Below, in pieces: positions 19,644 to 27,575 of a DNA stretch of 64,000 bases. A model generated the notes under the pieces. It did no database searches and was not told the DNA's origin. It saw only the letters and a list, made by a program, of their open reading frames with translations. Source of the stretch: Streptomyces lavendulae subsp. lavendulae (GTDB lineage Bacteria > Actinomycetota > Actinomycetes > Streptomycetales > Streptomycetaceae); NCBI RefSeq assembly GCF_002803845.1, contig NZ_CP024985.1, positions 1,488,001 through 1,552,000 on the forward strand, written 5' to 3'. The position numbers and the translations under genes are program-made. How positions within the stretch are numbered: the stretch's first letter is position 1; each line of letters opens with the position of its first letter.

Positions 19644-21584
19644 ATGACCGAGACCACCCCCCGGCCCGCCGAGCAGAGCGCTCCCCCGCCGCCCCCGCGG
19701 GCGCAGGAGCGGGACGGGAGCACGGACGGCGGGCCGCCGCTGCCCGGCCGGCCCCGCCGCACGCCCCCGCCACCGGAGCCGTACGGGCCGCCCGGGGTCC
19801 TGGAACGGCTGGAGTCCGCCGCCTTCTCCCTGATCAACCGCAGCTACGAGTGGCACGAACTGCCCGCTCCGATCGGACTGCTGAACCTGGCGGTGCTCCG
19901 CGAGGACCTGCGCCGGCACAATCTGCACGACACCTTCGGGGCGGGCGGCGAACGGGACCGGCGCCCCACCGAGCAGCCGGCGCCGTACCGTTCGTACGAC
20001 GGCTCGGGCTACGACCCGTACGACGTGGACATGGGCCGGGTCGGCACCCGGCTGGACCGCAACGCGCCGCTGCACATGGCCTTCCCCGACGGGGAGGACC
20101 TGATGGCGCCCAGCCCCCGCGAGGTCAGCCGGCAGCTGCTGGCCCGGCGGGGTTTCGTCCCGGCCCCGACGCTGAACCTGCTGGCCGCGGCGTGGATCCA
20201 GTTCCAGAACCACGGCTGGGCCAACCACGGCGACAACGAGGAGGCCGAGCCGTTCACCGTCCCGCTCGCCGCGGACGACGACTGGGCGGAGCAGGGCGGC
20301 GGCTGCCCGATGCGGGTGAACCGCACCCGCCCCGACCCCGTCTCCCACACCACGCCCTCCGCCCCGCCGACGTACGAGAACACGGTCACCCACTGGTGGG
20401 ACGGTTCGCAGATCTACGGCTCGGACGAGGCCCGCTGCCGCTCGCTGCGCACCGGGGAGCACGGGCACCTGATCCTCGACGACGGCCGGCTGCCCGCCGA
20501 CCCCCGGCCGGGGATGGGCTGCCTGGACGCCACGGGCATGAACAGCGACTACTGGGCCGGGCTCTCGCTGCTGCACACGCTCTTCGCCAAGGAGCACAAC
20601 TCCATCTGCGACCTGGTCCGTTCGCACCATCCCACCTGGGACGACGAGCGGCTCTTCCACACGGCGCGGCTGGTGAACACGGCGCTCATGGCGAAGATCC
20701 ACACGGTGGAGTGGACCCCGGGGATCCTCGACACCCCGGTGCTGCGGCATTCGATGAACGCCAACTGGCACGGACTGCTGCCGCGCTGGGTGACGCGCCG
20801 GTTCGGCCGGATCGGCGGCGAGGCCCTGAGCGGCATCCTCGGTTCGCGCACCGACCACCATTCCGCGCCGTTCTCCATGACGGAGGAGTTCGTCTCGGCG
20901 TACCGGCTGCACCCGCTGATCCCCGACGAGATCACCGTCCGCGACCACCGGCGCGGCGAGAAGCGGGACGTCATCGGTTTCGACGACATGCAGGGGGCCA
21001 CGACCCGCACCTCGGTCGACGCCTACGGGACGAGCGACCTGCTGTACACCTTCGGCGTCACGCACCCCGGCGCCCTGGTCCTGCACAACCACCCGGACGC
21101 GCTGCGCAACCTCAAGCGCCTCTCGGGCGAGCACGTCGACCTCGGGACCGTGGACATCCTGCGCGACCGCGAGCGCGGGATCCCCCGGTACAACGCCTAC
21201 CGGCAGATGCTGCGCAAGCGGCCCGTGACCTCCTTCGAGGAGCTCACGGGCGGCCACCCGGGCGACACCCCGCTGCTGCGGGAGCTCTACGACGGCCGGC
21301 TCGACCGGGTGGACACCCTGGTCGGGAACCTCGCCGAACCGCGCCCGGCGGGCTTCGGGTTCAGCGACACCCTCTTCCGGATCTTCATCCTGATGGCCAG
21401 CCGGCGCCTGAAGAGCGACCGCTTCTTCACCACCGACTACCGGCCGGAGGTGTACACGGCGGAGGGGCTGCGCTGGATCGACCGGAACTCGATGGTCACG
21501 GTGCTGCTGCGGCACCACCCCGAACTGGCGCCCGCGCTGGCCGGGGTGAGCAACGCCTTCGCGCCGTGGAAGGAGCGGTCGTGA
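19644..21584 (+). CDS. fatty acid alpha-dioxygenase, animal heme peroxidase superfamily
   Basis: A protein of 646 residues. After a Pro-rich tail of about 55 residues the sequence follows the plant alpha-dioxygenase/cyclooxygenase-like family closely: IQFQNHGW with distal His190, HWWDGSQIYGSDEA, FAKEHNSICDLVRSHHPTWD, TEEFVSAYRLHPLIPDE, and SRRLKSDRFFTTDY near the end. In the YRLH motif Tyr420 would be the radical residue and His423, three residues on, the proximal heme ligand, the same spacing as in plant alpha-DOX and in cyclooxygenase. The expected reaction adds oxygen at C2 of a free fatty acid to give the 2-hydroperoxide. With the lipase, GlcD-like and decarboxylase genes upstream this makes a full alpha-oxidation scheme. 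The stop overlaps the next small gene. Assignment to the family is strong; regiochemistry is inferred. Confidence 0.88.
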   Translation: MTETTPRPAEQSAPPPPPRAQERDGSTDGGPPLPGRPRRTPPPPEPYGPPGVLERLESAAFSLINRSYEWHELPAPIGLLNLAVLREDLRRHNLHDTFGAGGERDRRPTEQPAPYRSYDGSGYDPYDVDMGRVGTRLDRNAPLHMAFPDGEDLMAPSPREVSRQLLARRGFVPAPTLNLLAAAWIQFQNHGWANHGDNEEAEPFTVPLAADDDWAEQGGGCPMRVNRTRPDPVSHTTPSAPPTYENTVTHWWDGSQIYGSDEARCRSLRTGEHGHLILDDGRLPADPRPGMGCLDATGMNSDYWAGLSLLHTLFAKEHNSICDLVRSHHPTWDDERLFHTARLVNTALMAKIHTVEWTPGILDTPVLRHSMNANWHGLLPRWVTRRFGRIGGEALSGILGSRTDHHSAPFSMTEEFVSAYRLHPLIPDEITVRDHRRGEKRDVIGFDDMQGATTRTSVDAYGTSDLLYTFGVTHPGALVLHNHPDALRNLKRLSGEHVDLGTVDILRDRERGIPRYNAYRQMLRKRPVTSFEELTGGHPGDTPLLRELYDGRLDRVDTLVGNLAEPRPAGFGFSDTLFRIFILMASRRLKSDRFFTTDYRPEVYTAEGLRWIDRNSMVTVLLRHHPELAPALAGVSNAFAPWKERS

Positions 21585-21805
21585 GCGGGCGGCCCGATCC
21601 GGCGGAGGGGCTGCGCGCCCACGCCGCCGCGCTGCGCGACCGGGCCCTGCGGCTGCGCGGCGCCTGTGAGCGCCTCGACTGGAAGGGCGCGCAGGCGGAC
21701 GCCTTCCGGGCCCGGGTGGACGAGCTGGCCCTGCGCTGCGACACGGCCGCGGCGGGACTGTCCCGTTCCGCCTCCCGGCTGGACGGCCGGCCGGGAGGCG
21801 GGTGA
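21581..21805 (+). CDS. small WxG-like helical protein
   Basis: A protein of 74 residues starting at GTG 21581, which overlaps the dioxygenase stop in a GTGA arrangement. It is predicted as two helices with a turn around RLDWKGAQADAFRARVDEL, so a W-x-G motif sits between the helices as in the ESAT-6/WXG100 family, only somewhat shorter than the usual 90-100 residues. No type VII secretion gene is in the window. It could be a secreted partner, or an accessory subunit of the dioxygenase; neither can be shown from sequence. Codon use matches its neighbours. Confidence 0.6.
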   Translation: MSGRPDPAEGLRAHAAALRDRALRLRGACERLDWKGAQADAFRARVDELALRCDTAAAGLSRSASRLDGRPGGG

Positions 21806-21821
21806 CGCCCCGCCGAGGGGC

Positions 21822-22178
21822 CTACTTCATGCGGTACTCGGCCTTGTCCGCGAGCTTCCCGTCCTTGAAGCAGAAGCGCAGCACGTCCTTGCCGCCGTCG
21901 TCGGTGGAGAGGTACCAGGCGCACGTGCTGCCCGCGGGCTCGGCCGGACCGCCCTCCTTGAGGGTCTCCTTGACGAAGCTCTCGCCCGAGGGCAGCTTGC
22001 CGCGGACCTGGTCCTCGGGGTCGCCGACCTTGGCCTCCGTGAAGACCTTCGGGTCGACGAGGGTCTTGTCGGCGACGTCGACGACCTTGGAGACGCCGAA
22101 CAGGAGCGCGGCCGCGAATCCGATCCCCACCACCAGCGCCACGCCGCAGCCGATCAGACATCCCTTGCGCTGAGCCAT
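21822..22178 (-). CDS. small membrane-anchored protein of unknown function
   Basis: A protein of 118 residues. A short basic start (MAQRKG) is followed by one hydrophobic segment CLIGCGVALVVGIGFAAALL, so it is either anchored with its C terminus outside or has an uncleaved signal. The outer part (about residues 45-118) resembles the small BLIP/OmpA-assembly-like folds seen in many Streptomyces exported proteins, with two cysteines (TCAWYL and RFCFKDG) that could form a disulfide. I cannot assign a function. GGAGGA lies eight bases before ATG 22178. It is transcribed toward the dioxygenase cluster, with its stop 16 bases from the end of the WxG-like gene. Confidence 0.75.
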   Translation of the reverse strand: MAQRKGCLIGCGVALVVGIGFAAALLFGVSKVVDVADKTLVDPKVFTEAKVGDPEDQVRGKLPSGESFVKETLKEGGPAEPAGSTCAWYLSTDDGGKDVLRFCFKDGKLADKAEYRMK

Positions 22179-22368
22179 CGCCCGTTTCCTCCGTGCCGTC
22201 GCGTTCCGGCGTTTTCCGCCGTCGTGCCGACCTTCGCAGCGGGCGGGGCGTGCCCGCTGTCCCCCAAAGTCTTCGGCCGCCGCGACGATCGTCGTTCGAG
22301 GTCGGGTACCCGGGGTCCGTGTATACAGGGTGGGAAGGACGATCCGGACGAACCGAGAGGAACCCACT

Positions 22369-22827
22369 GTGAGTGAGACCATCGAGCCCCTGATCGTCGT
22401 CGGGGTGGACGGTTCGGCCCACTCGAAGGAGGCGCTGCGCTGGGCGGTCGGCCAGGCCAGGGCCACCGGGAGCCGGGTGCACGCCGTCATGAGCTGGCAG
22501 TGGAACACCAATCCGTTCGCGGTGGGCACCGTGGAGCAGGCGGAGCTGGTGTCCGCCGAGGAGGGCGCGCGGCAGCGGCTGGCGGACACCGTCGCCGAGG
22601 CGGTCGGCACCTCGCCCGGCGTCCCGGTCTTCCGCCGGGTCGAACAGGGGCCCCCGGCCCAGGTCCTGGTGGAGGCTTCCCGGGAGGCGGAGCTGACGGT
22701 GGTGGGCACGCGCGGGTACGGCGGGATCAAGGGCGCCCTGCTGGGCTCGGTGAGCCAGCAGGTCGTCCAGTACGCCGCGAGCACGGTGGTCGTCGTCCGC
22801 GACGAGCAGGCCCCCGAGGGGGCTTGA
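22369..22827 (+). CDS. universal stress protein, single domain
   Basis: A protein of 152 residues and one UspA domain. It begins LIVVGVDGSAHSKEALRWA and has the nucleotide motif GTRGYGGIKGALLGS, which fits G-x2-G-x9-G-S, so it should bind ATP. Start GTG 22369 follows GAGAGG. Unlike the five tandem-domain Usp proteins after position 55000 this one is single-domain and stands alone. The upstream region has a palindrome CGACGATCGTCG at 22283-22294 but no GGGNC-type box, so it is probably not under the same control as the island. Confidence 0.92.
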   Translation: MSETIEPLIVVGVDGSAHSKEALRWAVGQARATGSRVHAVMSWQWNTNPFAVGTVEQAELVSAEEGARQRLADTVAEAVGTSPGVPVFRRVEQGPPAQVLVEASREAELTVVGTRGYGGIKGALLGSVSQQVVQYAASTVVVVRDEQAPEGA

Positions 22828-22856
22828 GCCCGGCCACGGCACTAGGCCGTCCGGGC
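22828..22856. terminator. bidirectional hairpin between convergent genes
   Basis: GCCCGG (22828-22833) pairs with CCGGGC (22851-22856) and ACGGC with GCCGT inside it, with a two-base bulge and a five-base loop. It sits exactly between the Usp stop and the dehydratase stop, which converge. Confidence 0.5.
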
Positions 22857-23789
22857 CTCCGCCGGTTCCCGCAGGTCGGCGGGGTCGGTGTTGGCGCCGC
22901 ACAGGACGACGGCGACGCGCTCGCCCAGGGGCCGCTCCGCGGTGCGCAGGGCCGCGAGGGCGGTGGCGGCCCCGGCCTCGACCGCGATGCGGTGTTCCTC
23001 CCACAGGGCCCGGCGGGCGGCGGTGATGGCCTCGTCCGGGACCAGGACCGAGGTGGCGTTCCCGGCGCGGGCGGCGGCCAGGGCGTCGGCAGAGACCCGG
23101 GTGGCGCCCAGGGAGTCGGCGGCCACGGAGGAAACGGGGACGTCGACGGGGCGGCCCGCCTCCAGGGCGGCGTTCAGGGCGCGGCAGTGCTCCGGCTCGG
23201 CCGCGACCACCCGTACGCCGTGCGCGCGGGCAGCGGTGGCGACGCCGGCGAACAGTCCGCCGCCGCCGACCGCGACGACGACGGTGTCCAGGCCCGGCAG
23301 GGCGGCCCGGACCTCCTCCAGCAGGGTTCCGGCCCCGGCGGCCACGAGGGGGTGGTCGTAGGCGTGGCTGCTCAGGGCTCCGCTGCCGGCGGCGAACTCC
23401 CGGCAGGCGGCGAGCGCTTCGGCGTAGCGGTCCCCGACGAGCCGTACGTCGGCGCCGTAGCCGCGCAGCCGTTCCACCTTGACGCGCGGCGCGTTGACGG
23501 GGAGGAACACGGTGGCGGGAACCCCGTGCGCGCGGGCCGCCCAGGCACAGGCGAGGCCCGCGTTGCCGCCGGAGGCGATGGTGACCCCGGCGGCGGGCAG
23601 GGCGCCGGCCTCACGGTGGGCCGCGAGGAAGTTGTGGGCGCCGCGGGCCTTGAAGGAGCCGGTGTGCTGGAGGTACTCCAGGGCGTACCAGACCCCTTCG
23701 GCGGCGGGCACGACGGCGGCGGGGCGGATCGTCCCCGCCACCCGTCGGGCGGCGGCGCGGACGGCTGCGTGGTCGAGCTGCTGTTCCAT
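22842..23789 (-). CDS. PLP-dependent threonine/serine dehydratase family enzyme
   Basis: A protein of 315 residues of the fold-type II PLP family. The cofactor lysine is Lys47 in TGSFKARGA, the substrate loop is IASGGNAGLA near residue 70, and the phosphate-binding glycine loop is VAVGGGGLFAG near 170. This is the catalytic core of threonine dehydratase or serine/threonine racemase-like enzymes; no C-terminal ACT regulatory domain is present, so it is a catabolic-type or serine dehydratase-like form. It should act in the cytoplasm, deaminating a hydroxy amino acid to a 2-oxo acid. The TetR-like gene starting at 24445 lies 14 bases upstream on the same strand and probably co-regulates it. Confidence 0.87.
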   Translation of the reverse strand: MEQQLDHAAVRAAARRVAGTIRPAAVVPAAEGVWYALEYLQHTGSFKARGAHNFLAAHREAGALPAAGVTIASGGNAGLACAWAARAHGVPATVFLPVNAPRVKVERLRGYGADVRLVGDRYAEALAACREFAAGSGALSSHAYDHPLVAAGAGTLLEEVRAALPGLDTVVVAVGGGGLFAGVATAARAHGVRVVAAEPEHCRALNAALEAGRPVDVPVSSVAADSLGATRVSADALAAARAGNATSVLVPDEAITAARRALWEEHRIAVEAGAATALAALRTAERPLGERVAVVLCGANTDPADLREPAEARTA

Positions 23790-23803
23790 GGTCGGACTGC
23801 CTT

Positions 23804-24445
23804 TCAGACGGCGGGCCGGGCGGCCTCGATGAGCTGGCGCAGGGCGCCGTAGTACACCTCGTGGTCGGTCAGCGGGGGCAGGACTTCGGCCAGTCCGCCG
23901 GAGAGCACCGGGAACTCGGCCGGATCCAGCGCGGCGAGCGCGGCGCGCGAGGCGGCGGTGACGGCACCCGGGTCCCGGTGGTCGACGAAGGCGGCGCTGC
24001 CCAGGGTGAGCAGGTACATGCGGCGGTAGACGGTCATCGCCTCGGCGGCGCTCATCCCGGCGGCGACGCTGTCGGCGAGGGCGGGTTCGACGAGGCGGGC
24101 CAGCAGCTGGCGGCCGAGCCAGGGGCGGCCGCCGCGCAGCACGAGGAGTCCGGGGTGGGCGGTGAGCAGCCGGTACAGGGCCCCGAACCGCCGCTCGGTG
24201 GCCTCGGCCCAGTCGGTGCCGGCGGGGATCTCGGGGAGCTGGGCGGCGAGGTGTTCGGTGCACAGGTCCAGCAGTCCGGCGAGGTCGGCGCAGCGGCGCT
24301 GGACGGTGGCGTGGGAGACGTCGAGCCGGTCGGCGAGGGCGCGGAAGCTGAGGGCCCCGGGGCCTTCCTCGTCGAGGATGCGCAGGGCGGTGAGGGCAAT
24401 GGCCTCCGGTGTCGCCCGGTCCAGGGCGGTGGATCTCCTCGGCAT
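23804..24445 (-). CDS. TetR-like transcriptional regulator
   Basis: A protein of 213 residues. The N-terminal helix-turn-helix is ALSFRALADRLDVSHATVQRRCADLAGLLD, in the place and form of TetR proteins of the TetR_C-type used for tetracycline-like ligands. The rest is a helical ligand domain. It is the first gene of a two-gene unit with the PLP dehydratase, so a ligand related to hydroxy amino acids is possible. Two ATAC-n3-GTAT palindromes lie immediately upstream of ATG 24445, the first starting four bases before it, so autoregulation is very likely. Confidence 0.85.
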   Translation of the reverse strand: MPRRSTALDRATPEAIALTALRILDEEGPGALSFRALADRLDVSHATVQRRCADLAGLLDLCTEHLAAQLPEIPAGTDWAEATERRFGALYRLLTAHPGLLVLRGGRPWLGRQLLARLVEPALADSVAAGMSAAEAMTVYRRMYLLTLGSAAFVDHRDPGAVTAASRAALAALDPAEFPVLSGGLAEVLPPLTDHEVYYGALRQLIEAARPAV

Positions 24446-24448
24446 GAG

Positions 24449-24483
24449 ATACAGCGTATCAGCCGGTGGCACATACGCCGTAT
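24449..24483. promoter_or_regulatory. twin ATAC-n3-GTAT operators
   Basis: ATACAGCGTAT (24449-24459) and ATACGCCGTAT (24473-24483) are two perfect 4+3+4 palindromes, 24 bases apart centre to centre. They lie between the TetR-like gene and the divergent glycosidase region and are the obvious sites for that regulator. Confidence 0.65.
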
Positions 24484-24547
24484 CACCGAGTCGGCGACTC
24501 CCGGTCCCGCTCCCGACTGCACCCATATTGCTGGTCATCGACGCGGA

Positions 24548-24567
24548 AACATCGACTTATGTTGACA
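24548..24567 (+). promoter_or_regulatory. palindrome overlapping a TTGACA box before the GH27 gene
   Basis: AACAT (24548-24552) is matched by ATGTT (24559-24563), and the right arm runs into a consensus -35 box TTGACA (24562-24567). No good -10 is visible 17 bases on, so control by repressor plus weak promoter is only a suggestion. Confidence 0.4.
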
Positions 24568-24637
24568 GCGGGTAGTCGCACCGCTGCACTGGGCGCACGA
24601 ACGCCCCCGCCGTACGCCACCACGCCAAGGAGACCCC

Positions 24638-26320
24638 GTGCCGTCTCGCCTGCGCGCCTCGCTCCCCTGTCTGACCGCGGCCGCCCTGCTCGCCCTCGCG
24701 CTCTGCCCAGCCCCGGCGGCCGCCGGGCCGACGGCGACCGGGGACACCCCGCTCGCCCTCACCCCGCCCATGGGGTGGAACAACTGGGCGCACTACATGT
24801 GCGAAATCGACGAGGCCACCGTGGTCGCCAACGCGGACGCGCTGGTCTCCAGCGGGCTCGCCGCCAAGGGCTACGACACGGTGACCGTCGACGACTGCTG
24901 GATGGAGAAGAGCCGCGACGCCCAGGGGAACCTGGTCGTGGACACCGCGAAGTTCCCGCACGGCATGGCCTGGCTCGGCGCGTACCTGCACGGCAAGGGG
25001 CTGAAGTTCGGCATCTACGAGGACGCCGGATCCCTCACCTGCGAGCGCTACCCCGGCAGCGGCGCCCCCGAGGGCGGCGGCGCGGACCACTACGCCCGCG
25101 ACGCCCGGCAGTTCGCGTCCTGGAACGTGGACTACGTGAAGATGGACGGCTGCAACCTGTGGGTGCCGCCCGGCAGGACCAAGGAGGAGGCCTACCGCGA
25201 CGCCTACAACTCCGTCGCCCGCGCGCTGCGCGACAGCGGCCGCCCGATGGTGCTCTCGGCCTCCGCACCCGCCTACTTCCAGCAGGGCGAATGGGGCGGC
25301 TCCGACTGGCACAAGGTGCTCGACTGGGTCGGCGAGACCGGCCAGTTGTGGCGCGAGGGCCGCGACATCAAGGTGTACAAGCCGTCCTCCCCCGCCACCT
25401 CGCGGTGGAGCTCCGTACTCGGCAACTACGGATACAACCGGTGGCTCGGCCGCTACGCGGGCCCCGGCAACTGGAACGACCCCGACTTCCTGATCGCCGG
25501 CGCCCCGGGGCTGACCGACGCGGAGAGCCGCAGCCAGGTCGGGCTGTGGGCGATGATGGCGGCCCCCTTCATCCTGTCCTCCGAGGTCTCCGAACTGACC
25601 CCGGGCGGGCTGGCCGCCCTCGGCAACACCCGCCTGATCGCCCTCGACCAGGACCCCATGGGCCGGCAGGGCGCGGTCGTCTCCTCCAACGCCACCTTCG
25701 ACGTGCTGGTGCGGCCGCTGGCGAACGGCGACCGGGCGGTGGCCGTGCTCAACCGCTCCGCCGCCGCCCGGGACGTCTCGGTGCCGCTCGCCGACATCGG
25801 GCTGCGCGCCTGCACGGTGGACGCCGAGGACCTGTGGAGCGGGCGGACCGAGGAGGTCTCCGACGCGTTGACCGGGCGGCTCGCCGCACACGACACGGCG
25901 CTCTGGCGGCTCACCCCGCACGGCTGCGCCGAGGCCGTGCCCACCGGCCAGCTCAACGGCCTCGGTGCCGCGTGCGCCGACGGGGCCAACACCACCGGCG
26001 TCGGCGCGGTGGTCCTGGCCGGGTGCACCGCCGGAGGCGACCAGCGCTGGACGCTGGGCGGCGGCGGACGGGTGCGGCTGGACGGGAAATGCCTGACGGC
26101 GGGCGGGGGCGCGGCCGTGGAGCTGGCCGAATGCGCCCCCGGGCGCCAGGCGGGGCAGAGCTGGCACCACCGGCGCGACGGGGCCCTGGTCGAGGAGACG
26201 AGCGGCCAGTGCCTGACCGCCCCCGCCGCGCCCGCGACGGCGGACGCCGTGGCCGAGCGACTGCGGCTGGCCCCCTGCGGTGACCACCGCGCCGACCAGG
26301 CCTGGTCCCTGCCGGTCTGA
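24638..26320 (+). CDS. secreted GH27 alpha-galactosidase-type enzyme with ricin-like lectin domain
   Basis: A protein of 560 residues starting at GTG 24638, with AAGGAG five bases upstream. A signal peptide ends near AAAG at residue 30. Residues 40-420 are a GH27 barrel with PPMGWNNW at its start and the nucleophile Asp170 in YVKMDGC; the conserved GPGNWNDPDFL is near 280. I could not place the acid/base residue with confidence, because the usual segment after GRDI is altered. Residues 435-560 are a ricin B-type trefoil with three QxW motifs (QRW, QSW, QAW), which binds sugars. Family members act on alpha-galactosides, N-acetylgalactosaminides, beta-arabinopyranosides or isomaltodextran, so the substrate is open. 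It works outside the cell. Confidence 0.9.
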   Translation: MPSRLRASLPCLTAAALLALALCPAPAAAGPTATGDTPLALTPPMGWNNWAHYMCEIDEATVVANADALVSSGLAAKGYDTVTVDDCWMEKSRDAQGNLVVDTAKFPHGMAWLGAYLHGKGLKFGIYEDAGSLTCERYPGSGAPEGGGADHYARDARQFASWNVDYVKMDGCNLWVPPGRTKEEAYRDAYNSVARALRDSGRPMVLSASAPAYFQQGEWGGSDWHKVLDWVGETGQLWREGRDIKVYKPSSPATSRWSSVLGNYGYNRWLGRYAGPGNWNDPDFLIAGAPGLTDAESRSQVGLWAMMAAPFILSSEVSELTPGGLAALGNTRLIALDQDPMGRQGAVVSSNATFDVLVRPLANGDRAVAVLNRSAAARDVSVPLADIGLRACTVDAEDLWSGRTEEVSDALTGRLAAHDTALWRLTPHGCAEAVPTGQLNGLGAACADGANTTGVGAVVLAGCTAGGDQRWTLGGGGRVRLDGKCLTAGGGAAVELAECAPGRQAGQSWHHRRDGALVEETSGQCLTAPAAPATADAVAERLRLAPCGDHRADQAWSLPV

Positions 26321-26342
26321 CGGGTCACTACCGCCGACTCGG

Positions 26343-26386
26343 GAGCGCCCCCGGGTCCGGATACCTCACTTAATCCGGAAGCGCTC
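26343..26386 (+). terminator. strong compound hairpin after the GH27 gene
   Basis: GAGCGC (26343-26348) pairs with GCGCTC (26381-26386), and inside it TCCGGAT (26356-26362) pairs with ATCCGGA (26373-26379) around a 10-base loop. It begins 23 bases after the stop and is the likely 3' end of the glycosidase mRNA. Confidence 0.55.
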
Positions 26387-26501
26387 GCGACACGCCGTAT
26401 CGCTCACCCTCCCGGGGGATTCGTCCTACCCGGACGGGGGAGATCGGATCCGGGGACTCCCTCGCGGTGGAGGCGCTGGGTTGACTGGCCCGGACGTGCC
26501 G

Positions 26502-26527
26502 GGGGCGGCCGCCGCGGCGGCCGCCCC
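26502..26527 (+). terminator. 11-pair GC hairpin followed by TTT
   Basis: GGGGCGGCCGC (26502-26512) is the exact complement of GCGGCCGCCCC (26517-26527) with a CGCG loop, followed by TTT. It resembles an intrinsic terminator but lies 43 bases before the next gene, so it could instead be a leader hairpin of that gene. Confidence 0.45.
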
Positions 26528-26570
26528 TTTCCGACGCCCACGGGCCAGAGGCCGACAGGAGTGCAGCGAG

Positions 26571-26885
26571 ATGTCCGAGACCGAGCAGGAGCGGCCCGCC
26601 CCGGCCACCGCACCGGGTACGGCGGGTGACGCGGGCGGCGCGGCGACGCCCGCGGCGTCGGCCCTGGAGCTGCTGACCCTCCTGGTGGGCGGGCCCGACG
26701 GCCCCGCCGACGCGCGGTTACCCGGGCCCGCCGCCCCTGCCCATCCGGAGCGGCTCACCGACGGGGTGGTGGAGCTGCGCAAACGCGGGGAAATGGCCAC
26801 CCGGCCGACTGGGCCTGAGGCCGGGGACCGCCTGGCGGAGATGGCCCGCCGGGCGGCGGAGCGGGCCGGCCGGCCCCGTGCCTGA
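26571..26885 (+). CDS. small hypothetical protein
   Basis: A protein of 104 residues with no family I recognise. It is rich in Ala, Pro and Gly at the N terminus and ends with a helical, charged stretch (DRLAEMARRAAERAGR). There is no signal peptide or membrane segment. AGGAG is ten bases before ATG 26571, and the reading frame has typical Streptomyces third-position GC. It lies between a hairpin at 26502-26527 and the SigK-like gene at 27000. It may belong to the sigma-factor locus, but nothing in the sequence proves it. Confidence 0.55.
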   Translation: MSETEQERPAPATAPGTAGDAGGAATPAASALELLTLLVGGPDGPADARLPGPAAPAHPERLTDGVVELRKRGEMATRPTGPEAGDRLAEMARRAAERAGRPRA

Positions 26886-26999
26886 GCGCCCCGCCGGACC
26901 CGGCCGCGTACGGGACCGAGCCGCCGGCGCGGCGGCTCCGAATCGTCCATGGGGCGTACGGGGGTCGCAACGGCCGCGCCCCTCACGGAGGATCGGTGC

Positions 27000-27575
27000 G
27001 TGAACGACATGACACGGGCCCGGGCCGACGAGGATCTGGCCGCCGCCCTCGGCAGGGTAGCCGGGGGTGACGAGGCGGCCTTCGTCTCGGTGTACGAGGC
27101 GGTGAGCCCGGCCGTGCTCGGCGTGACGAGCGCCGTGCTCCGCGACCGGGCGCAGGCGGAGGAGGTGACCCAGGAGGTGTTCGTCGAGGTGTGGCGCACC
27201 GCCGGGCGCTACCGCCGCGAGCGGGGCGGCGTACGGACCTGGGTGCTGACGATGGCCCACCGGCGTGCGGTGGACCGGGTGCGCTCCGCGCAGGCCTCGG
27301 CCGACCGGGAGCGGCGGGCGGCGCGGCTGGAGGCGGCGCTGCCGGAGTTCGACGAGGTGACCGAGGCCGCGCTGGAGCACGAGGAGCGGGCGCGGGTGCG
27401 GCGGTGCCTGGCGGGGCTGACCGACCTCCAGCGGCAGTCGGTGGTCCTGGCCTACTACCGGGGGCGGACCTGCCGCGAGGTGTCCGAGTCGCTGTCGGTA
27501 CCGCTGGGTACCGTGAAGACGCGGCTGCGGGACGGTCTCCTGCGGCTGCGCGACTGTCTCGGGGTGAGCGGCTGA
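27000..27575 (+). CDS. ECF sigma factor, SigK-like
   Basis: A protein of 191 residues. Region 2 is visible as AEEVTQEVFVEVWRTAGRYR, the ECF form of the -10-binding helix, and region 4 as LTDLQRQSVVLAYYRGRTCREV followed by the recognition helix VPLGTVKTRLRDGL. It is typical of the SigK-type ECF group found with RskA. Start GTG 27000 has GGAGGA seven bases upstream. Its TGA stop shares its final A with the ATG of the anti-sigma gene, so the two proteins are made together. It would direct RNA polymerase to a small set of stress genes, possibly including the oxidoreductase at 28518. Confidence 0.9.
   Translation: MNDMTRARADEDLAAALGRVAGGDEAAFVSVYEAVSPAVLGVTSAVLRDRAQAEEVTQEVFVEVWRTAGRYRRERGGVRTWVLTMAHRRAVDRVRSAQASADRERRAARLEAALPEFDEVTEAALEHEERARVRRCLAGLTDLQRQSVVLAYYRGRTCREVSESLSVPLGTVKTRLRDGLLRLRDCLGVSG

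Noticed and set aside
16642..19773. A long reverse-strand frame opposite the P450 and lipase-like genes
   Set aside because: Its third codon positions do not show the strong G/C bias, and all recognisable motifs are on the forward strand.
26949..26999. An earlier start for the SigK-like factor at 26949
   Set aside because: The GGAGGA ribosome site at 26987-26992 fits the GTG at 27000, and the extra residues are outside the sigma fold.
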